Positions 1 through 7,626 are shown, numbered from the stretch's first letter. The stretch is DNA of 36,687 nucleotides from Opitutaceae bacterium (GCA_014879845.1 JACSRI010000101.1:1-36687), one strand, 5' to 3'. Made by a program: numbers and translations. The notes: a model not told the origin generated them from the sequence alone.

Positions 1-1
1 C

Positions 2-1969
2 AAGATTTACCGGAAAATTCGCGCCCGGCGGCTGTGGGACTTGATCATGGCCTCCACCTACGATTACGCGGAACCGGGGTTCATCCTCATTGATGAAGTG
101 AATGAGATGAACAATAACTGGTTCTGCGAAAATATCAGGGCCAGCAATCCTTGCGTCACTGCCGATACCCGGCTGCATACGCAATATGGCCTGATTCCTA
201 TAGGCGAACTTTATGAAAAAAATTTGCCCTTGGAAGTCAGCGTAGACCAGCGAGCACTTGGCTTAAATACCCGTGGCATAGAGCAACGTCCGGCTATACC
301 AGCATTCATGACCGCAGTGGATGCCGAGGTATATTGCGTGCTAACGAAAGAGGGCTATGAAATTAAAGCCACGGCTTGGCATGATTTTTACACGACCAGA
401 GGTAAGATCAAACTGAAGGATTTACAGCTTGGCGATAAATTATTAGTACAATCAGGAAAAGGCCAATTTGGCAATCAGGGTAGTGCTGAACTTGGGCAAT
501 TAATCGGACTGATTACTGGAGACGGTCATTTTACTAAAAGAAGTGATAATCAAGATATTGTTGTTATCAGTTTATGGGGTGAAGATCGCCATTTGGCCGA
601 AGAAACTACCGCTTATATCAATAATCTAATCAGCACTATTGCTAAAACTAACCGGCATTATAAGGTAAGCCCAGTCACTGTGCCTGCCCGTAATATGATC
701 ACTATCGGTTCGGCATTATTGGCGCGTCTCCTTGAGGATGAATATGGCTTCACCGCCAGAACTAAATATCGGGTACCAGAAGTAATATGGCGCGGTACCG
801 AAGCTTGCGTCAAGGGGTACCTATGCAGTCTGTTCCAGATGGATGGCACCGTCAATGTATCTAGTAACCGCCAGAGTTGCTCGGTTCGCTTGGCGTCGAG
901 CCATCGTGAACTGCTCAAGGATGTGCAATTACTGCTGACCAATTTCGGTATTTTCAGCCGCATCTATCAACGTCGAGATGCCGAGCAAAGACGACTACCT
1001 GATGGTAAAGGGGGATACAAGCTCTATAATTGCCAAGCTGATTATGAACTTATTATCGATGGGGAATCCCGTAATTATTTCATACGGGAAATTGGTTTTT
1101 ATGGTAATTCTAAAAATCAGCTCTACTGGGATTGGGCTAAAAATCAGGCACTCAAGAAAACCCAGTCATTTGCTACTAAGGTCATCGATATTAGCTATGT
1201 GGGCAGGGAACCGGTATTCGATACCACTCAACCCGATCACAATACGGTGATATTTAATGGTTTGGTCACCGGTCAATGCGGCGAACAAATGCTCCCACCC
1301 TATGGGTCGTGTCTGCTCGGTTCTGTCAATCTAACGCCATTTGTCCAGAATCCATTCACCGACCGGGCCAGGTTCCTCGACCTCCTGAAGGCGCTCCCGG
1401 AGCTCCAGGAGAAGATGGGTGCGGCCAACGAAGCCCAGGGCCTCGCCGTCGACGTGACCTTCGGCGAAATCCAAGACTACCACGGCGCGTCGCTCGTCGA
1501 CTACTCCCAAACCTACCGCGCCCTCACCCCCGCCATGGAGGAGGCTCTGACGGCGCTGCGCACCATGGGAATCGAAACCTTCACCGCCACCTATGCCATC
1601 ACTTCTGATCAAGTCCTCTACGCCATGGGTGACAACTCCCGCGCCAGGGCCGAAGCCTTGGTCGACGCCAAATCCGTCCCCGCTGCTGCGGTCACGCCCG
1701 CCACCTACGGCCTGCCCACCGACGCCACGATCTTCACCGCCATCTCGCTTCCGCGCTACCTGGCCTGGATCTCGAACATCGCGCCGATGCCCTTTGCCGC
1801 ATCCGCACCGCTCCCTGCCGATCTGAAACCCGGCCTCGCCATGACCGCCGATCTCAACGCCGGCCGCGCCGACCTCCGCCTGCACCTCGCCGCCTCTGAA
1901 GTCGCCGCTGTCGTCGGCATGACCCGTCCGCAAGCCAGCGCGCCGGCGGCCTTGCCCGTGGTGGAATAG
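2..1969 (+). CDS. nrdJ: NrdJ (B12-dependent ribonucleotide reductase) internal fragment with intein, joined to an unrelated C-terminal tail
   Basis: The frame is open from base 2, so the gene enters from outside the window; TTG at 41 is only the first start-like codon. Bases 2-151 encode a class II reductase segment (LIMASTYDYAEPG, then NNNWFCENIRASNP). After the intein (152-1276) the reductase resumes with CGEQMLPPYGSCLLGSVNL and NPFTDRARF up to about base 1375. Joining the flanks restores SNPCGEQ, the conserved active-site-region motif of NrdJ, which reduces ribonucleotides for DNA synthesis. The family then normally continues with several hundred residues containing the rest of the barrel; here the frame passes into GC-rich sequence with no reductase motif and stops at 1969. 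The product as written cannot be a working reductase. The reductase and intein assignments are strong; the reality of the fusion is doubtful. Confidence 0.8.
   Translation, partial: KIYRKIRARRLWDLIMASTYDYAEPGFILIDEVNEMNNNWFCENIRASNPCVTADTRLHTQYGLIPIGELYEKNLPLEVSVDQRALGLNTRGIEQRPAIPAFMTAVDAEVYCVLTKEGYEIKATAWHDFYTTRGKIKLKDLQLGDKLLVQSGKGQFGNQGSAELGQLIGLITGDGHFTKRSDNQDIVVISLWGEDRHLAEETTAYINNLISTIAKTNRHYKVSPVTVPARNMITIGSALLARLLEDEYGFTARTKYRVPEVIWRGTEACVKGYLCSLFQMDGTVNVSSNRQSCSVRLASSHRELLKDVQLLLTNFGIFSRIYQRRDAEQRRLPDGKGGYKLYNCQADYELIIDGESRNYFIREIGFYGNSKNQLYWDWAKNQALKKTQSFATKVIDISYVGREPVFDTTQPDHNTVIFNGLVTGQCGEQMLPPYGSCLLGSVNLTPFVQNPFTDRARFLDLLKALPELQEKMGAANEAQGLAVDVTFGEIQDYHGASLVDYSQTYRALTPAMEEALTALRTMGIETFTATYAITSDQVLYAMGDNSRARAEALVDAKSVPAAAVTPATYGLPTDATIFTAISLPRYLAWISNIAPMPFAASAPLPADLKPGLAMTADLNAGRADLRLHLAASEVAAVVGMTRPQASAPAALPVVE
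152..1276 (+). other. In-frame intein with LAGLIDADG homing endonuclease, ending in Gln
   Basis: The element has 375 codons. Block A begins with Cys1 (CVTADTRLHTQYG). Block B is ATAWHDFYTT, with the Thr and His of the TxxH motif. Two dodecapeptide motifs, LIGLITGDGHF and YLCSLFQMDGTV, keep the acidic residues expected of an active LAGLIDADG endonuclease. Block F is VFDTTQPDHNTVIF and block G is NGLVTGQ followed by Cys of the extein. The last intein residue is Gln and the penultimate Gly, where most inteins have His-Asn; functional Gln-ending inteins are known, for example in an iridescent virus ribonucleotide reductase. Its base composition is much more AT-rich than the rest of the window, which fits horizontal movement. 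Boundaries are chosen because excision restores SNPCGEQ exactly. Confidence 0.9.
1376..1969 (+). other. 3' remnant of an unrelated, uncharacterised gene (GC-rich, native-like)
   Basis: From about base 1376 the composition becomes GC-rich and codon use matches the rest of the window. The roughly 197 encoded residues (from LDLLKALPELQEKM to the end in LPVVE) are alanine- and leucine-rich, contain a proline- and alanine-rich stretch (FAASAPLPADLKPG), and show no ribonucleotide reductase motif. I do not recognise the family; it looks like the C-terminal part of an uncharacterised, perhaps exported, protein. It lacks its own start, because the upstream part has been replaced by NrdJ sequence. Its stop codon is only two bases from the stop of the convergent gene at 1972, a spacing typical of a genuine gene end. 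The exact left boundary is uncertain by 10-20 bases. Confidence 0.5.
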
Positions 1970-1971
1970 AG

Positions 1972-2235
1972 TCACGCCCACCGCGGGTCACCAAGCGCAG
2001 GATACAGCAACGTTGTCCAACGTCGCGGTTCGACCATGCGGGCAAACTCGCGCTGGTCAGCGGTAATGTCGACGAGCGTGCCATCACCCTCGGCTTGCGC
2101 CGTATGCAGCAATATCTCGCGACCATCGGTGGCAGACCGGTGGGTGCAAAACGGATGATCCGTGCCGAGCTTGGCCTTGGCGGCACTATGCGCCTCGCGC
2201 ATCGTCTTCCAAGTGAACCGTGCATACCATGGCAT
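1972..2235 (-). CDS. Small hypothetical protein (87 aa)
   Basis: No family recognised. The ATG at 2235 gives a protein beginning MPWYARFTWKTMREA; an upstream start at 2292 is possible, but the added residues look like non-coding translation. The protein has aromatic and charged residues in a pattern normal for a soluble globular protein, no membrane segment and no signal peptide, and unlike many shadow frames it is not Arg/Pro/Ser-biased. It lies downstream of the response regulator on the same strand (130 bases apart) and ends two bases from the stop of the opposing frame at 1969. It could be a third gene of the two-component operon or an independent small gene. Confidence is moderate because only length, composition and position support it. 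Confidence 0.45.
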   Translation of the reverse strand: MPWYARFTWKTMREAHSAAKAKLGTDHPFCTHRSATDGREILLHTAQAEGDGTLVDITADQREFARMVEPRRWTTLLYPALGDPRWA

Positions 2236-2365
2236 CCGCCCAGGATACCGTCGGGGATCAGCCTCAGGCCTAGAGCACCACGCCACCACCACCCTACTGC
2301 ATCGGCAAATGGCGCAATGCCGCCCGTCGCCGAGTCTGGCGCGCGGCGACGGTCTCGCACTTGTC

Positions 2366-2785
2366 TCAACGACCCGGCGACGATCGCGGGACCTCGGTCG
2401 ATGCCCGGGACACGCGCAGCTGCTCCAGCACCGCCTTGAGCTGCTCGCGTTCGAAGGGTTTCTCCAGGGTCGCGACGGCGCCGAGTTTTCGCGCCATGTG
2501 CAGGTAGTCGGCGCTGCTCAGGCGGCCGCCTCCCGAGATCGCGATGACACGCAGGGACGGAGCACTGCGACGCAGCTCCAGGATCGTCTCGATCCCGTCC
2601 TTCTCCGGCATGAGCAGGTCCGTGATGACGAAATCCGGTGTCGCTGTCTTCAGGAGGTCGAGCGCGATCCGGCCGTTGGCGGCCGGGATCACGTCGTATC
2701 CAAGCCGGTGCAGCATCTGCACCAGCATCGCTCGCATGGCTTCGTCATCCTCGATGACCAAGACCTGGACAGGGCGTTCGCTCAT
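2366..2785 (-). CDS. Stand-alone receiver-domain response regulator (CheY-like)
   Basis: This 139-residue protein is a single receiver domain with no output domain. Beta1 ends in VLVIEDDEAM, giving the acidic pocket Glu12-Asp13-Asp14. The phosphoacceptor is Asp56 in DFVITDLLMPEKDG. The conserved Ser/Thr position is Ser84 in AISGGG, and the conserved Lys is Lys109 in LEKPF. A short Ser/Arg/Pro tail follows. It lies 39 bases downstream of the histidine kinase on the same strand, so the two are almost certainly co-transcribed and act as a phosphorelay pair. Without a DNA-binding domain, it probably passes the signal by protein contact or phosphotransfer to an unseen partner. No Shine-Dalgarno sequence is visible before the ATG at 2785. 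Confidence 0.93.
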   Translation of the reverse strand: MSERPVQVLVIEDDEAMRAMLVQMLHRLGYDVIPAANGRIALDLLKTATPDFVITDLLMPEKDGIETILELRRSAPSLRVIAISGGGRLSSADYLHMARKLGAVATLEKPFEREQLKAVLEQLRVSRASTEVPRSSPGR

Positions 2786-2824
2786 AGGGTTTCGGATGGG
2801 TGAATAAAGGTGTCGGTGTGCCGC

Positions 2825-4510
2825 CTAAGAATCGGCCACACACCCCTCAGTCGTGCACGTGCGCGGTGCGGCTGGCGTCGGCGTCGCCGGAAGGAAGACC
2901 GCAAACTCCGTTCCCCGTCCCGGCTCGCTGCTGACCCGGAGCGCCCCGCCATGCGCCTGCACGATGCCGTGCGCCACGGAAAGGCCGAGACCGGTCCCCT
3001 CACCCACCGGCTTGGTGGTGAAGAACGGTTCGAAGATGCGGCGCATCACCTCCGGGGTCATGCCATGCCCCGTATCCGCCACGTGAATGCGCACATACCG
3101 CCCGGGTGGCAGCTCATCGTCGCCCTCGCGCAGGTCGACTCCACGCGAGCCGATGCGCAGGACGCCCCCGCGCGCCTTCATCGCATGCATGGCGTTGGTC
3201 CCGAGGTTGAGCAGCACCTGCTGGATCTGGGTGCCGTCCGCGACGATGTGCTGCTCCTCGCCCTCGCACTCGAGCGCGAGCGAGATCGTGGCCGGCACGG
3301 CTACGGCAAGAAAACTCACCACTTCGCTGAGGATCGGCGGCACCGCGAGGACGGTGCGCTGGTTCGCGTCGGCGCGGCTGAACATCAGGATCTGCCGGAC
3401 GATTTCCCGGCCCCGGCGGGCGGCAGCAATCACCTGATCGAGGTTGTCCGGCGGGATGCCGCGATCGCGGGCGTCGTCGCGGCCCATTTCCGCGAAGCCG
3501 GTGATCGCGCCGAGGATGTTGTTGAAGTCGTGGGCGATGCCGCCCGCCAGCGTTCCCAGCGCCTCCATCTTGTGCGCCTGGAGGAGCTGCCGCTCGAGCC
3601 GGATGGCCGCGGTCTGCGCGGTGCGCCGCTCCGTCACGTCCTGGATCATGCCCTCGTAGGCGACGATGCGCCCGCCGCGGCTGCGGATGGCGCGGGCGTT
3701 TTCGCAGATCCAGATGGCGGAGCCATCGCGCCGGCGGACCTCGTACTCGAGGTTGCGCACGATGCCGTCGCGTTCGATCAGGCTGCGGAACTGCTGGCGC
3801 ATGGCGGGATCGACATAGATCTCGCGCTCGATCGAAGCCACATCCGCCAGCATCTCCTCCGGGCTGGAATACCCGTACATGCGCGCCAGCGCCGGATTCG
3901 CATCGAGGTATCTGCCATCCGGCGTGCTGCGGTAGATGCCTTCCACGGCATTTTCGATCACGCTGCGGAACTTCTGCTCGGTCGAGCGCAACTCCTGTTC
4001 GACGCGCTTGCGCTCGACGATCTCGTCGTAGAGCTGCTCCAGGGCCTGGCGCATGTCGGCCGCTTTCAGCGCCGCACGCTTGCGGTGGGCCTGGGTGGAG
4101 GCCCGGATGTCGTGCTCGAGTTCGACGCGTGCGGTGACATCGCGCTGCGATTTCACCACCAGGCGTCGGCCGCTGGGAGCGTGGTTCACTGAATACAGAC
4201 TGACCTCGTTCCAGAAAAGGGATCCGTCCTTGCGGCTGCACTGGAGCACCACGCGCGTGGGCCGGCCTGTGGCCATCGCCTCACGCATTTCGTCCAGCGC
4301 GGCGGCGTTGCCCGATGCGGCGACGTGCCGCTGCAGAAACGCCACGCCCTGGCCGAGGACCTCCCCGGCCGAGTACCCGGTCAGGTCGCAGAACGCCCGG
4401 TTCGCGAACAGAATGGGACGGTCCGGATCGTCGGCATCGCGAACGATGATGGCGTTCGGGCTGCACGACAGAATCTGTTCAAAATCATGGAGGTCGAGTG
4501 ATGCCGGCAT
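2825..4510 (-). CDS. Double-PAS sensor histidine kinase, probably cytoplasmic
   Basis: Starting at the ATG at 4510 gives 561 residues; a TTG at 4561 would add 17 unlikely ones. Order of domains: PAS1 (about 9-131) resembles LOV domains but has Val where the flavin-binding Cys should be; a predicted coiled linker (about 132-177); PAS2 (about 176-293) with [16 protein letters not shown] and a PAC tail ending in [10 protein letters not shown]; a HisKA helix with phosphoacceptor His327 in [12 protein letters not shown]; and a HATPase with N box [13 protein letters not shown]1 [10 protein letters not shown] box FEPFFTTK and G2 [11 protein letters not shown]. No membrane segment is visible, so the signal is probably intracellular. 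It autophosphorylates and should pass phosphate to the receiver protein encoded 39 bases downstream. The signal sensed is unknown. Confidence 0.95.
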   Translation of the reverse strand: MPASLDLHDFEQILSCSPNAIIVRDADDPDRPILFANRAFCDLTGYSAGEVLGQGVAFLQRHVAASGNAAALDEMREAMATGRPTRVVLQCSRKDGSLFWNEVSLYSVNHAPSGRRLVVKSQRDVTARVELEHDIRASTQAHRKRAALKAADMRQALEQLYDEIVERKRVEQELRSTEQKFRSVIENAVEGIYRSTPDGRYLDANPALARMYGYSSPEEMLADVASIEREIYVDPAMRQQFRSLIERDGIVRNLEYEVRRRDGSAIWICENARAIRSRGGRIVAYEGMIQDVTERRTAQTAAIRLERQLLQAHKMEALGTLAGGIAHDFNNILGAITGFAEMGRDDARDRGIPPDNLDQVIAAARRGREIVRQILMFSRADANQRTVLAVPPILSEVVSFLAVAVPATISLALECEGEEQHIVADGTQIQQVLLNLGTNAMHAMKARGGVLRIGSRGVDLREGDDELPPGRYVRIHVADTGHGMTPEVMRRIFEPFFTTKPVGEGTGLGLSVAHGIVQAHGGALRVSSEPGRGTEFAVFLPATPTPAAPRTCTTEGCVADS

Positions 4511-4867
4511 CGGCGGGTGCGAGCCGCGCCCGGTTCGGTCGGGCGAAACTCGCTTCGGCAATCGGCCGGCGCCGCCGCGAGTTGACGCCGAACACCCTGC
4601 AACCCTTGGGATTTATGCCGCAGACAGGACCCAGCCGTGCCTCGCGCGGCGTTCATCATGAATGCAACAGGCGCCCTCGCCCGCGCCGATCGATCACGTT
4701 CATTGAGGCGGCCCAAGGCGCCCGGGCTCGTGGACACGCGCGGGCCCAGTCGGCCAACTCCGCGATCGGCCGCGGTGCGGGGCGAAGAAGCCTTCACGGC
4801 CGCGTCTGGCAGCCGCGGCTACGGGTCAGGTGCGGGGCCGAGCACGCCGGGGGAGCCGTACGCAGAA

Positions 4868-4892
4868 GCGCCACGCCTTGCGGGCGTGGCGC
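4868..4892. repeat. Strong GC hairpin (10-bp perfect stem)
   Basis: GCGCCACGCC at 4868-4877 is exactly complementary to GGCGTGGCGC at 4883-4892 around a five-base loop TTGCG. No T-tract follows on either strand, so it is not a classical Rho-independent terminator. It lies upstream of the histidine kinase in non-coding DNA and could be a dispersed palindromic repeat or an mRNA structure. Confidence 0.6.
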
Positions 4893-4999
4893 CCAGGGAG
4901 ATGGATACACGCGAGAGCGTGGTTGCCATCCCGATTGGCGCAGCATGAGGGGGATGAACCCCGGATGCATCAGGCAGCCTTGGTTGCCGACATCATGAG

Positions 5000-5179
5000 T
5001 GGCGTCTCCACCCCGACGGTGGCGCGGAGATCATCCTGCGCCTGAATCATCCGACCGACGCCGTCATCGCCGTGCTGCGCTGGCGCCGGCATGCGGAGGT
5101 GCTTTTCCCGGCGAGCCTGCGCCGAACCCCGGACGAGGAACTCGCGTCGGCGCTCGAGCGGAATCGCGAAAGATCATAG
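5000..5179 (+). pseudogene. Possible C-terminal remnant of a WYL-domain transcriptional regulator
   Basis: Frame 2 from base 5000 to the TAG at 5177-5179 encodes about 59 residues with no usable start. The pattern (HPDGGAEIILRL, then AVIAVLRWRRHAEVLFP, then SLRRTPDEELASALERN) resembles the C-terminal WCX extension of WYL-domain regulators: a PDGG-type beta hairpin, a helix, a 'W..xxxVLxP' strand and a final helix of the 'ppeLrxxxxxELxxAL' kind. No helix-turn-helix or WYL core is found upstream; the frame is closed by a TGA at 4955-4957. I read it as the surviving end of a deleted gene. The family call is by pattern memory and is tentative. Confidence 0.35.
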
Positions 5180-5200
5180 GTGATCGAGGACGAAGATATG

Positions 5201-5485
5201 AACCACAGAGAACACAAAGGGCGCAGAGTCCCGGCCGGCTGAGGAATCACGAAGAGTTGCACAGGAACGCGGAGATCGATCGGAAGAAGAGCTGAATGCC
5301 TACCATCGATGCAGTTCTGTCCTTCTCTGCTTTCTCTGCGGCCTCCTGTGAAATACTTCAGGGTTTGTGGCCCAGAAGGTAACAAATGAAACGAAGGCTC
5401 GAGGTGAGTCTCCGTCTCCTCGTGGTATCGGCCTGCCGCTCCGTGACCTCGGTGCCTCCTCCGTGCTCTCTGTGACCTTCTCCTT
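5201..5485. repeat. Cluster of degenerate ACAGAG/CTCTGT-type repeats in both orientations
   Basis: At 5201-5228 the plus strand reads as a run of ACAGAG/CACAAAG/CGCAGAG units. At 5315-5354 and 5440-5485 related units occur in the opposite orientation (TTCTCTGC, TTTCTCTG, CTCTCTGTGACC, CCTCGGTGCCTCC). From memory, purine-rich 'CACAGAG-nn-CACxGAG' strings of this kind are scattered through many Verrucomicrobiota and Planctomycetes genomes, usually between genes. The units here are imperfect and no coding capacity is evident. Confidence 0.5.
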
Positions 5486-5563
5486 GGCCCGGGTCCGGTA
5501 TCGCGGGATTGCTCCGAAATTCGGCGGACGACACGCGACGGCGGGTTGTGCTACCGTGCGCCA

Positions 5564-6988
5564 ATGCGGATGACCGATGCCCAGATGTATGCGCGCGTGC
5601 TGGCGAGCGACGCCGACTTCGACGGCCGCTTCTTCACCGGCGTGCTCACCACCGGCATCTACTGCCTGCCCTCGTGCAAGGCCCGCAAACCCAAGCCCGG
5701 CAACGTCCGCTTCTTTCCCACCGCCGAGTCCGCCCGCGCTTTCGGCCTGCGTCCCTGCCGCAAGTGCCACCCCGACGACTTCGCGCGCGGGGCCGATCCT
5801 GTGCTCGAGTCGATCGAGGCGCTCGTCGGCGAGATCCGGCAAAACCCCGCGGCCTTCGCCGACGCGCGCGCGATCGTGCGCCGCTCGGGCTTCGGCACGA
5901 CGCGGTGCTTCGAGCTCTTCCGTCGCCACTATCATGCGACGCCCGCCGAGGCACTCATGCGCGCGCGCATCGCCAGTGCCCGGCACGCCCTGCTCACCTC
6001 GGACACCGGCGTGGGCGAGATCGGGTTCGCCGCGGGTTTCGAGACGCTCTCGGCCTTTCATGAGAACTTCCGCCGTCTCACCGGCCTGACACCCGCCGCC
6101 TACCGCACGTTGCGCGAGCGCGCGACCACGTCGTTCGCACTCGCACTGCCCGAAGACTACGCCCTGACCTACCTGCGCCACGCCCTCGCTCGCGATCCCG
6201 AGAGCCGCGATGTGCGCCTCGAGGGAGACAACGCCTGCGTCGCCGCGCGCCTGCCTGGGCCGGCCGTCCTCCGATTCACGCTCTCGCCCGAGAGCATCGC
6301 CGTGGACTGCCCGGCCGGCACCGCGGTCGAGGCCCATCGCATCGCCGTCGGGCTGCTGGGGCTCGAGCAGGACGCGGCCGCCTTCGCGCGGCTCGCGCGC
6401 AAGCTCGGCTTCGCCCGGCTGGTCGCGCACGCGCCTGGCCTGCGCATCAGCCTCACACCGTCGACCTTTGACGGGCTGCTCTGGGCCGTCATCGGCCAGC
6501 AGATCAACTTCAGCTTCGCCTGCCGTCTCAAGCGCCGCCTCCTCGAGCGCTGCGGCACACCGGTCGAGGACGGCATGATTGCGCCACCCACGGCCACGGA
6601 CGTCGCGCGCCTGTCCGCGGACGATCTGCTGCCGCTGCAATTCTCGAAACAAAAAGCCGGCTACCTCCTCGCCACCGCGCGGCTCATCGCCGAGGGGAAG
6701 CTCGACCTCGACAGGCTCGCGCACGCCTCGGCCACGCGCGCCGAGCGCACGTTGCTCGCGGTGCGCGGGCTCGGACCGTGGTCGGTCAACTACCTGATGA
6801 TGCGCGCGCTCGGTTTCGCCGACTGCGTGCCACTCGGCGACACCGGCGTGACCAGCGGCCTGCTCGCCCTCATGCACCTCGACGAGCGGCCGGACATCGA
6901 TGCCACGCGCCGGCTCATGTCGGTGTTTTCCCCATACCGAAGCCTCGCCACCGCCCACCTCTGGATGCTCAACCGCACGGTGCCTTAA
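5564..6988 (+). CDS. Ada-AlkA fusion: methyl-phosphotriester sensor/regulator with 3-methyladenine DNA glycosylase
   Basis: The ATG at 5564 gives 474 residues (a second ATG is at 5570). An Ada-type metal-binding domain comes first, with Cys34, Cys38, Cys65 and Cys68 (TTGIYCLPSC and LRPCRKCHP); Cys34 is the expected methyl acceptor from DNA phosphotriesters. An AraC-type helix-turn-helix follows (about 80-185; FGTTRCFELFRRHY and IGFAAGFETLSAFHENFRR). The rest is AlkA: an N-terminal sandwich and a helix-hairpin-helix domain with VIGQQINFSFA, RGLGPWSV (401-408) and catalytic Asp426 in PLGDTGV. The protein both senses alkylation and excises alkylated bases. The O6-methyltransferase domain of E. 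coli Ada is absent here but supplied by the next gene. It probably activates itself and ogt in the adaptive response. Confidence 0.93.
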   Translation: MRMTDAQMYARVLASDADFDGRFFTGVLTTGIYCLPSCKARKPKPGNVRFFPTAESARAFGLRPCRKCHPDDFARGADPVLESIEALVGEIRQNPAAFADARAIVRRSGFGTTRCFELFRRHYHATPAEALMRARIASARHALLTSDTGVGEIGFAAGFETLSAFHENFRRLTGLTPAAYRTLRERATTSFALALPEDYALTYLRHALARDPESRDVRLEGDNACVAARLPGPAVLRFTLSPESIAVDCPAGTAVEAHRIAVGLLGLEQDAAAFARLARKLGFARLVAHAPGLRISLTPSTFDGLLWAVIGQQINFSFACRLKRRLLERCGTPVEDGMIAPPTATDVARLSADDLLPLQFSKQKAGYLLATARLIAEGKLDLDRLAHASATRAERTLLAVRGLGPWSVNYLMMRALGFADCVPLGDTGVTSGLLALMHLDERPDIDATRRLMSVFSPYRSLATAHLWMLNRTVP

Positions 6989-6996
6989 GTCCCACC

Positions 6997-7061
6997 TAGG
7001 CGCGCCCGCCCGCGGGCGCGCCTACGACTCACGTCCGCCAATCAAGCGCCCGCAAGCGGGC
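6997..7061. repeat. Two adjacent GC-rich palindromes (REP-like) between ada-alkA and ogt
   Basis: TAGGCGCGCCCGC at 6997-7009 pairs perfectly with 7012-7024 around a two-base centre, so an mRNA loop would open slightly wider. A second hairpin, GCCCGC-AA-GCGGGC, occupies 7048-7061. Neither is followed by a T-tract. They sit nine bases after the ada-alkA stop and before ogt. They could attenuate readthrough or be dispersed palindromic repeats of the host genome. Confidence 0.6.
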
Positions 7062-7091
7062 CGCCTACACGATCGAAACCAATTTTGACCC

Positions 7092-7577
7092 ATGCTCTTC
7101 TGCTCCACGTTTGATACGTCATTCGGCCCGTTCTCCGTCGCCGTCGATGAGACCGGCGCGGTCGTCGCCACCGCGTTCGGTGAGCTCGACGCACTGCTCG
7201 CGCGCTGCCGCGGCGACGTGGAGTTGATCGCCGATGAGAAGCATACGGCGAAAGCGCGCGCGCAGATCACCGCCTACCTCGCCGGCAAGCGCCGCGACTT
7301 CGACCTGCCGCTCGCCGCGCAAGGCACGGCGTTTCAGCAGCGCGTGTGGCGCGCGCTCCGCGAAGTCCCGCGCGGCACGACGCGCAGCTACGGCGCGCTC
7401 GCGAAGGATTTGCGCAGCTCGGCGCGCGCGGTCGGCCGGGCCAACGCCACCAACCCGATCTGCCTGATCGTGCCCTGCCATCGCGTGATCGGCGCGGACG
7501 GTTCACTCACGGGCTTCGCCTTCGGCGAGGCGATCAAGCGGCGGTTGCTCGCGCTCGAGGGTGCGACTTCACGGTAG
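7092..7577 (+). CDS. ogt: Methylated-DNA--protein-cysteine methyltransferase
   Basis: This 161-residue protein is of standard length for Ogt/MGMT. The C-terminal DNA-binding domain is complete: FQQRVWRALREVPRGTTRSY, a helix-turn-helix region (GALAKDLRSSARAVGRANATN), the active site PCHRV with methyl-accepting Cys129, and GFAFGEAIKRRLLALE at the end. It removes methyl groups from O6-methylguanine (and O4-methylthymine) by irreversible transfer to Cys129. It lies 103 bases downstream of the Ada-AlkA fusion on the same strand and supplies the activity missing from that protein. The ATG at 7092 fits the family N-terminus; no Shine-Dalgarno sequence is seen. Confidence 0.95.
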   Translation: MLFCSTFDTSFGPFSVAVDETGAVVATAFGELDALLARCRGDVELIADEKHTAKARAQITAYLAGKRRDFDLPLAAQGTAFQQRVWRALREVPRGTTRSYGALAKDLRSSARAVGRANATNPICLIVPCHRVIGADGSLTGFAFGEAIKRRLLALEGATSR

Positions 7578-7626
7578 CATGATGCGCGAGACCTCGGGCC
7601 GGGCCGACACCGTACGCACATTGTCT

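Larger units (their letters stand above)
4511..5563 (+). other. About 1 kb without an intact gene; decayed or intergenic DNA
   Basis: Several short open frames cross this stretch on both strands, but their translations are Arg/Pro/Ala-rich and match nothing I recognise. What can be seen is a strong hairpin (4868-4892), a stretch translating like the end of a WYL-domain regulator (5000-5179), and degenerate ACAGAG-type repeats in both orientations (5201-5485). The region separates the minus-strand two-component genes from the plus-strand ada-alkA gene and must hold both promoters, but no convincing promoter was found. Confidence 0.55.

Noticed and set aside
2810-4192. Plus-strand open frame opposite the histidine kinase
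   Set aside because: Arg/His/Asp-rich with no domain; the kinase on the minus strand has every expected motif.
4498-4998. Small open frames in the 4.5-5.0 kb gap
   Set aside because: Translations are Arg/Ala/Gly-rich, overlap each other on both strands and lack any family resemblance or plausible start context.
5201-5485. CRISPR array
   Set aside because: Repeats are short, imperfect, irregularly spaced and in both orientations, with no unique spacers of constant length and no cas genes.
5300-6958. Long minus-strand open frame (552 codons) opposite ada-alkA
   Set aside because: Gly/Arg/Ala/Glu-rich translation without motifs; it mirrors a well-supported gene and is a by-product of high third-position GC.
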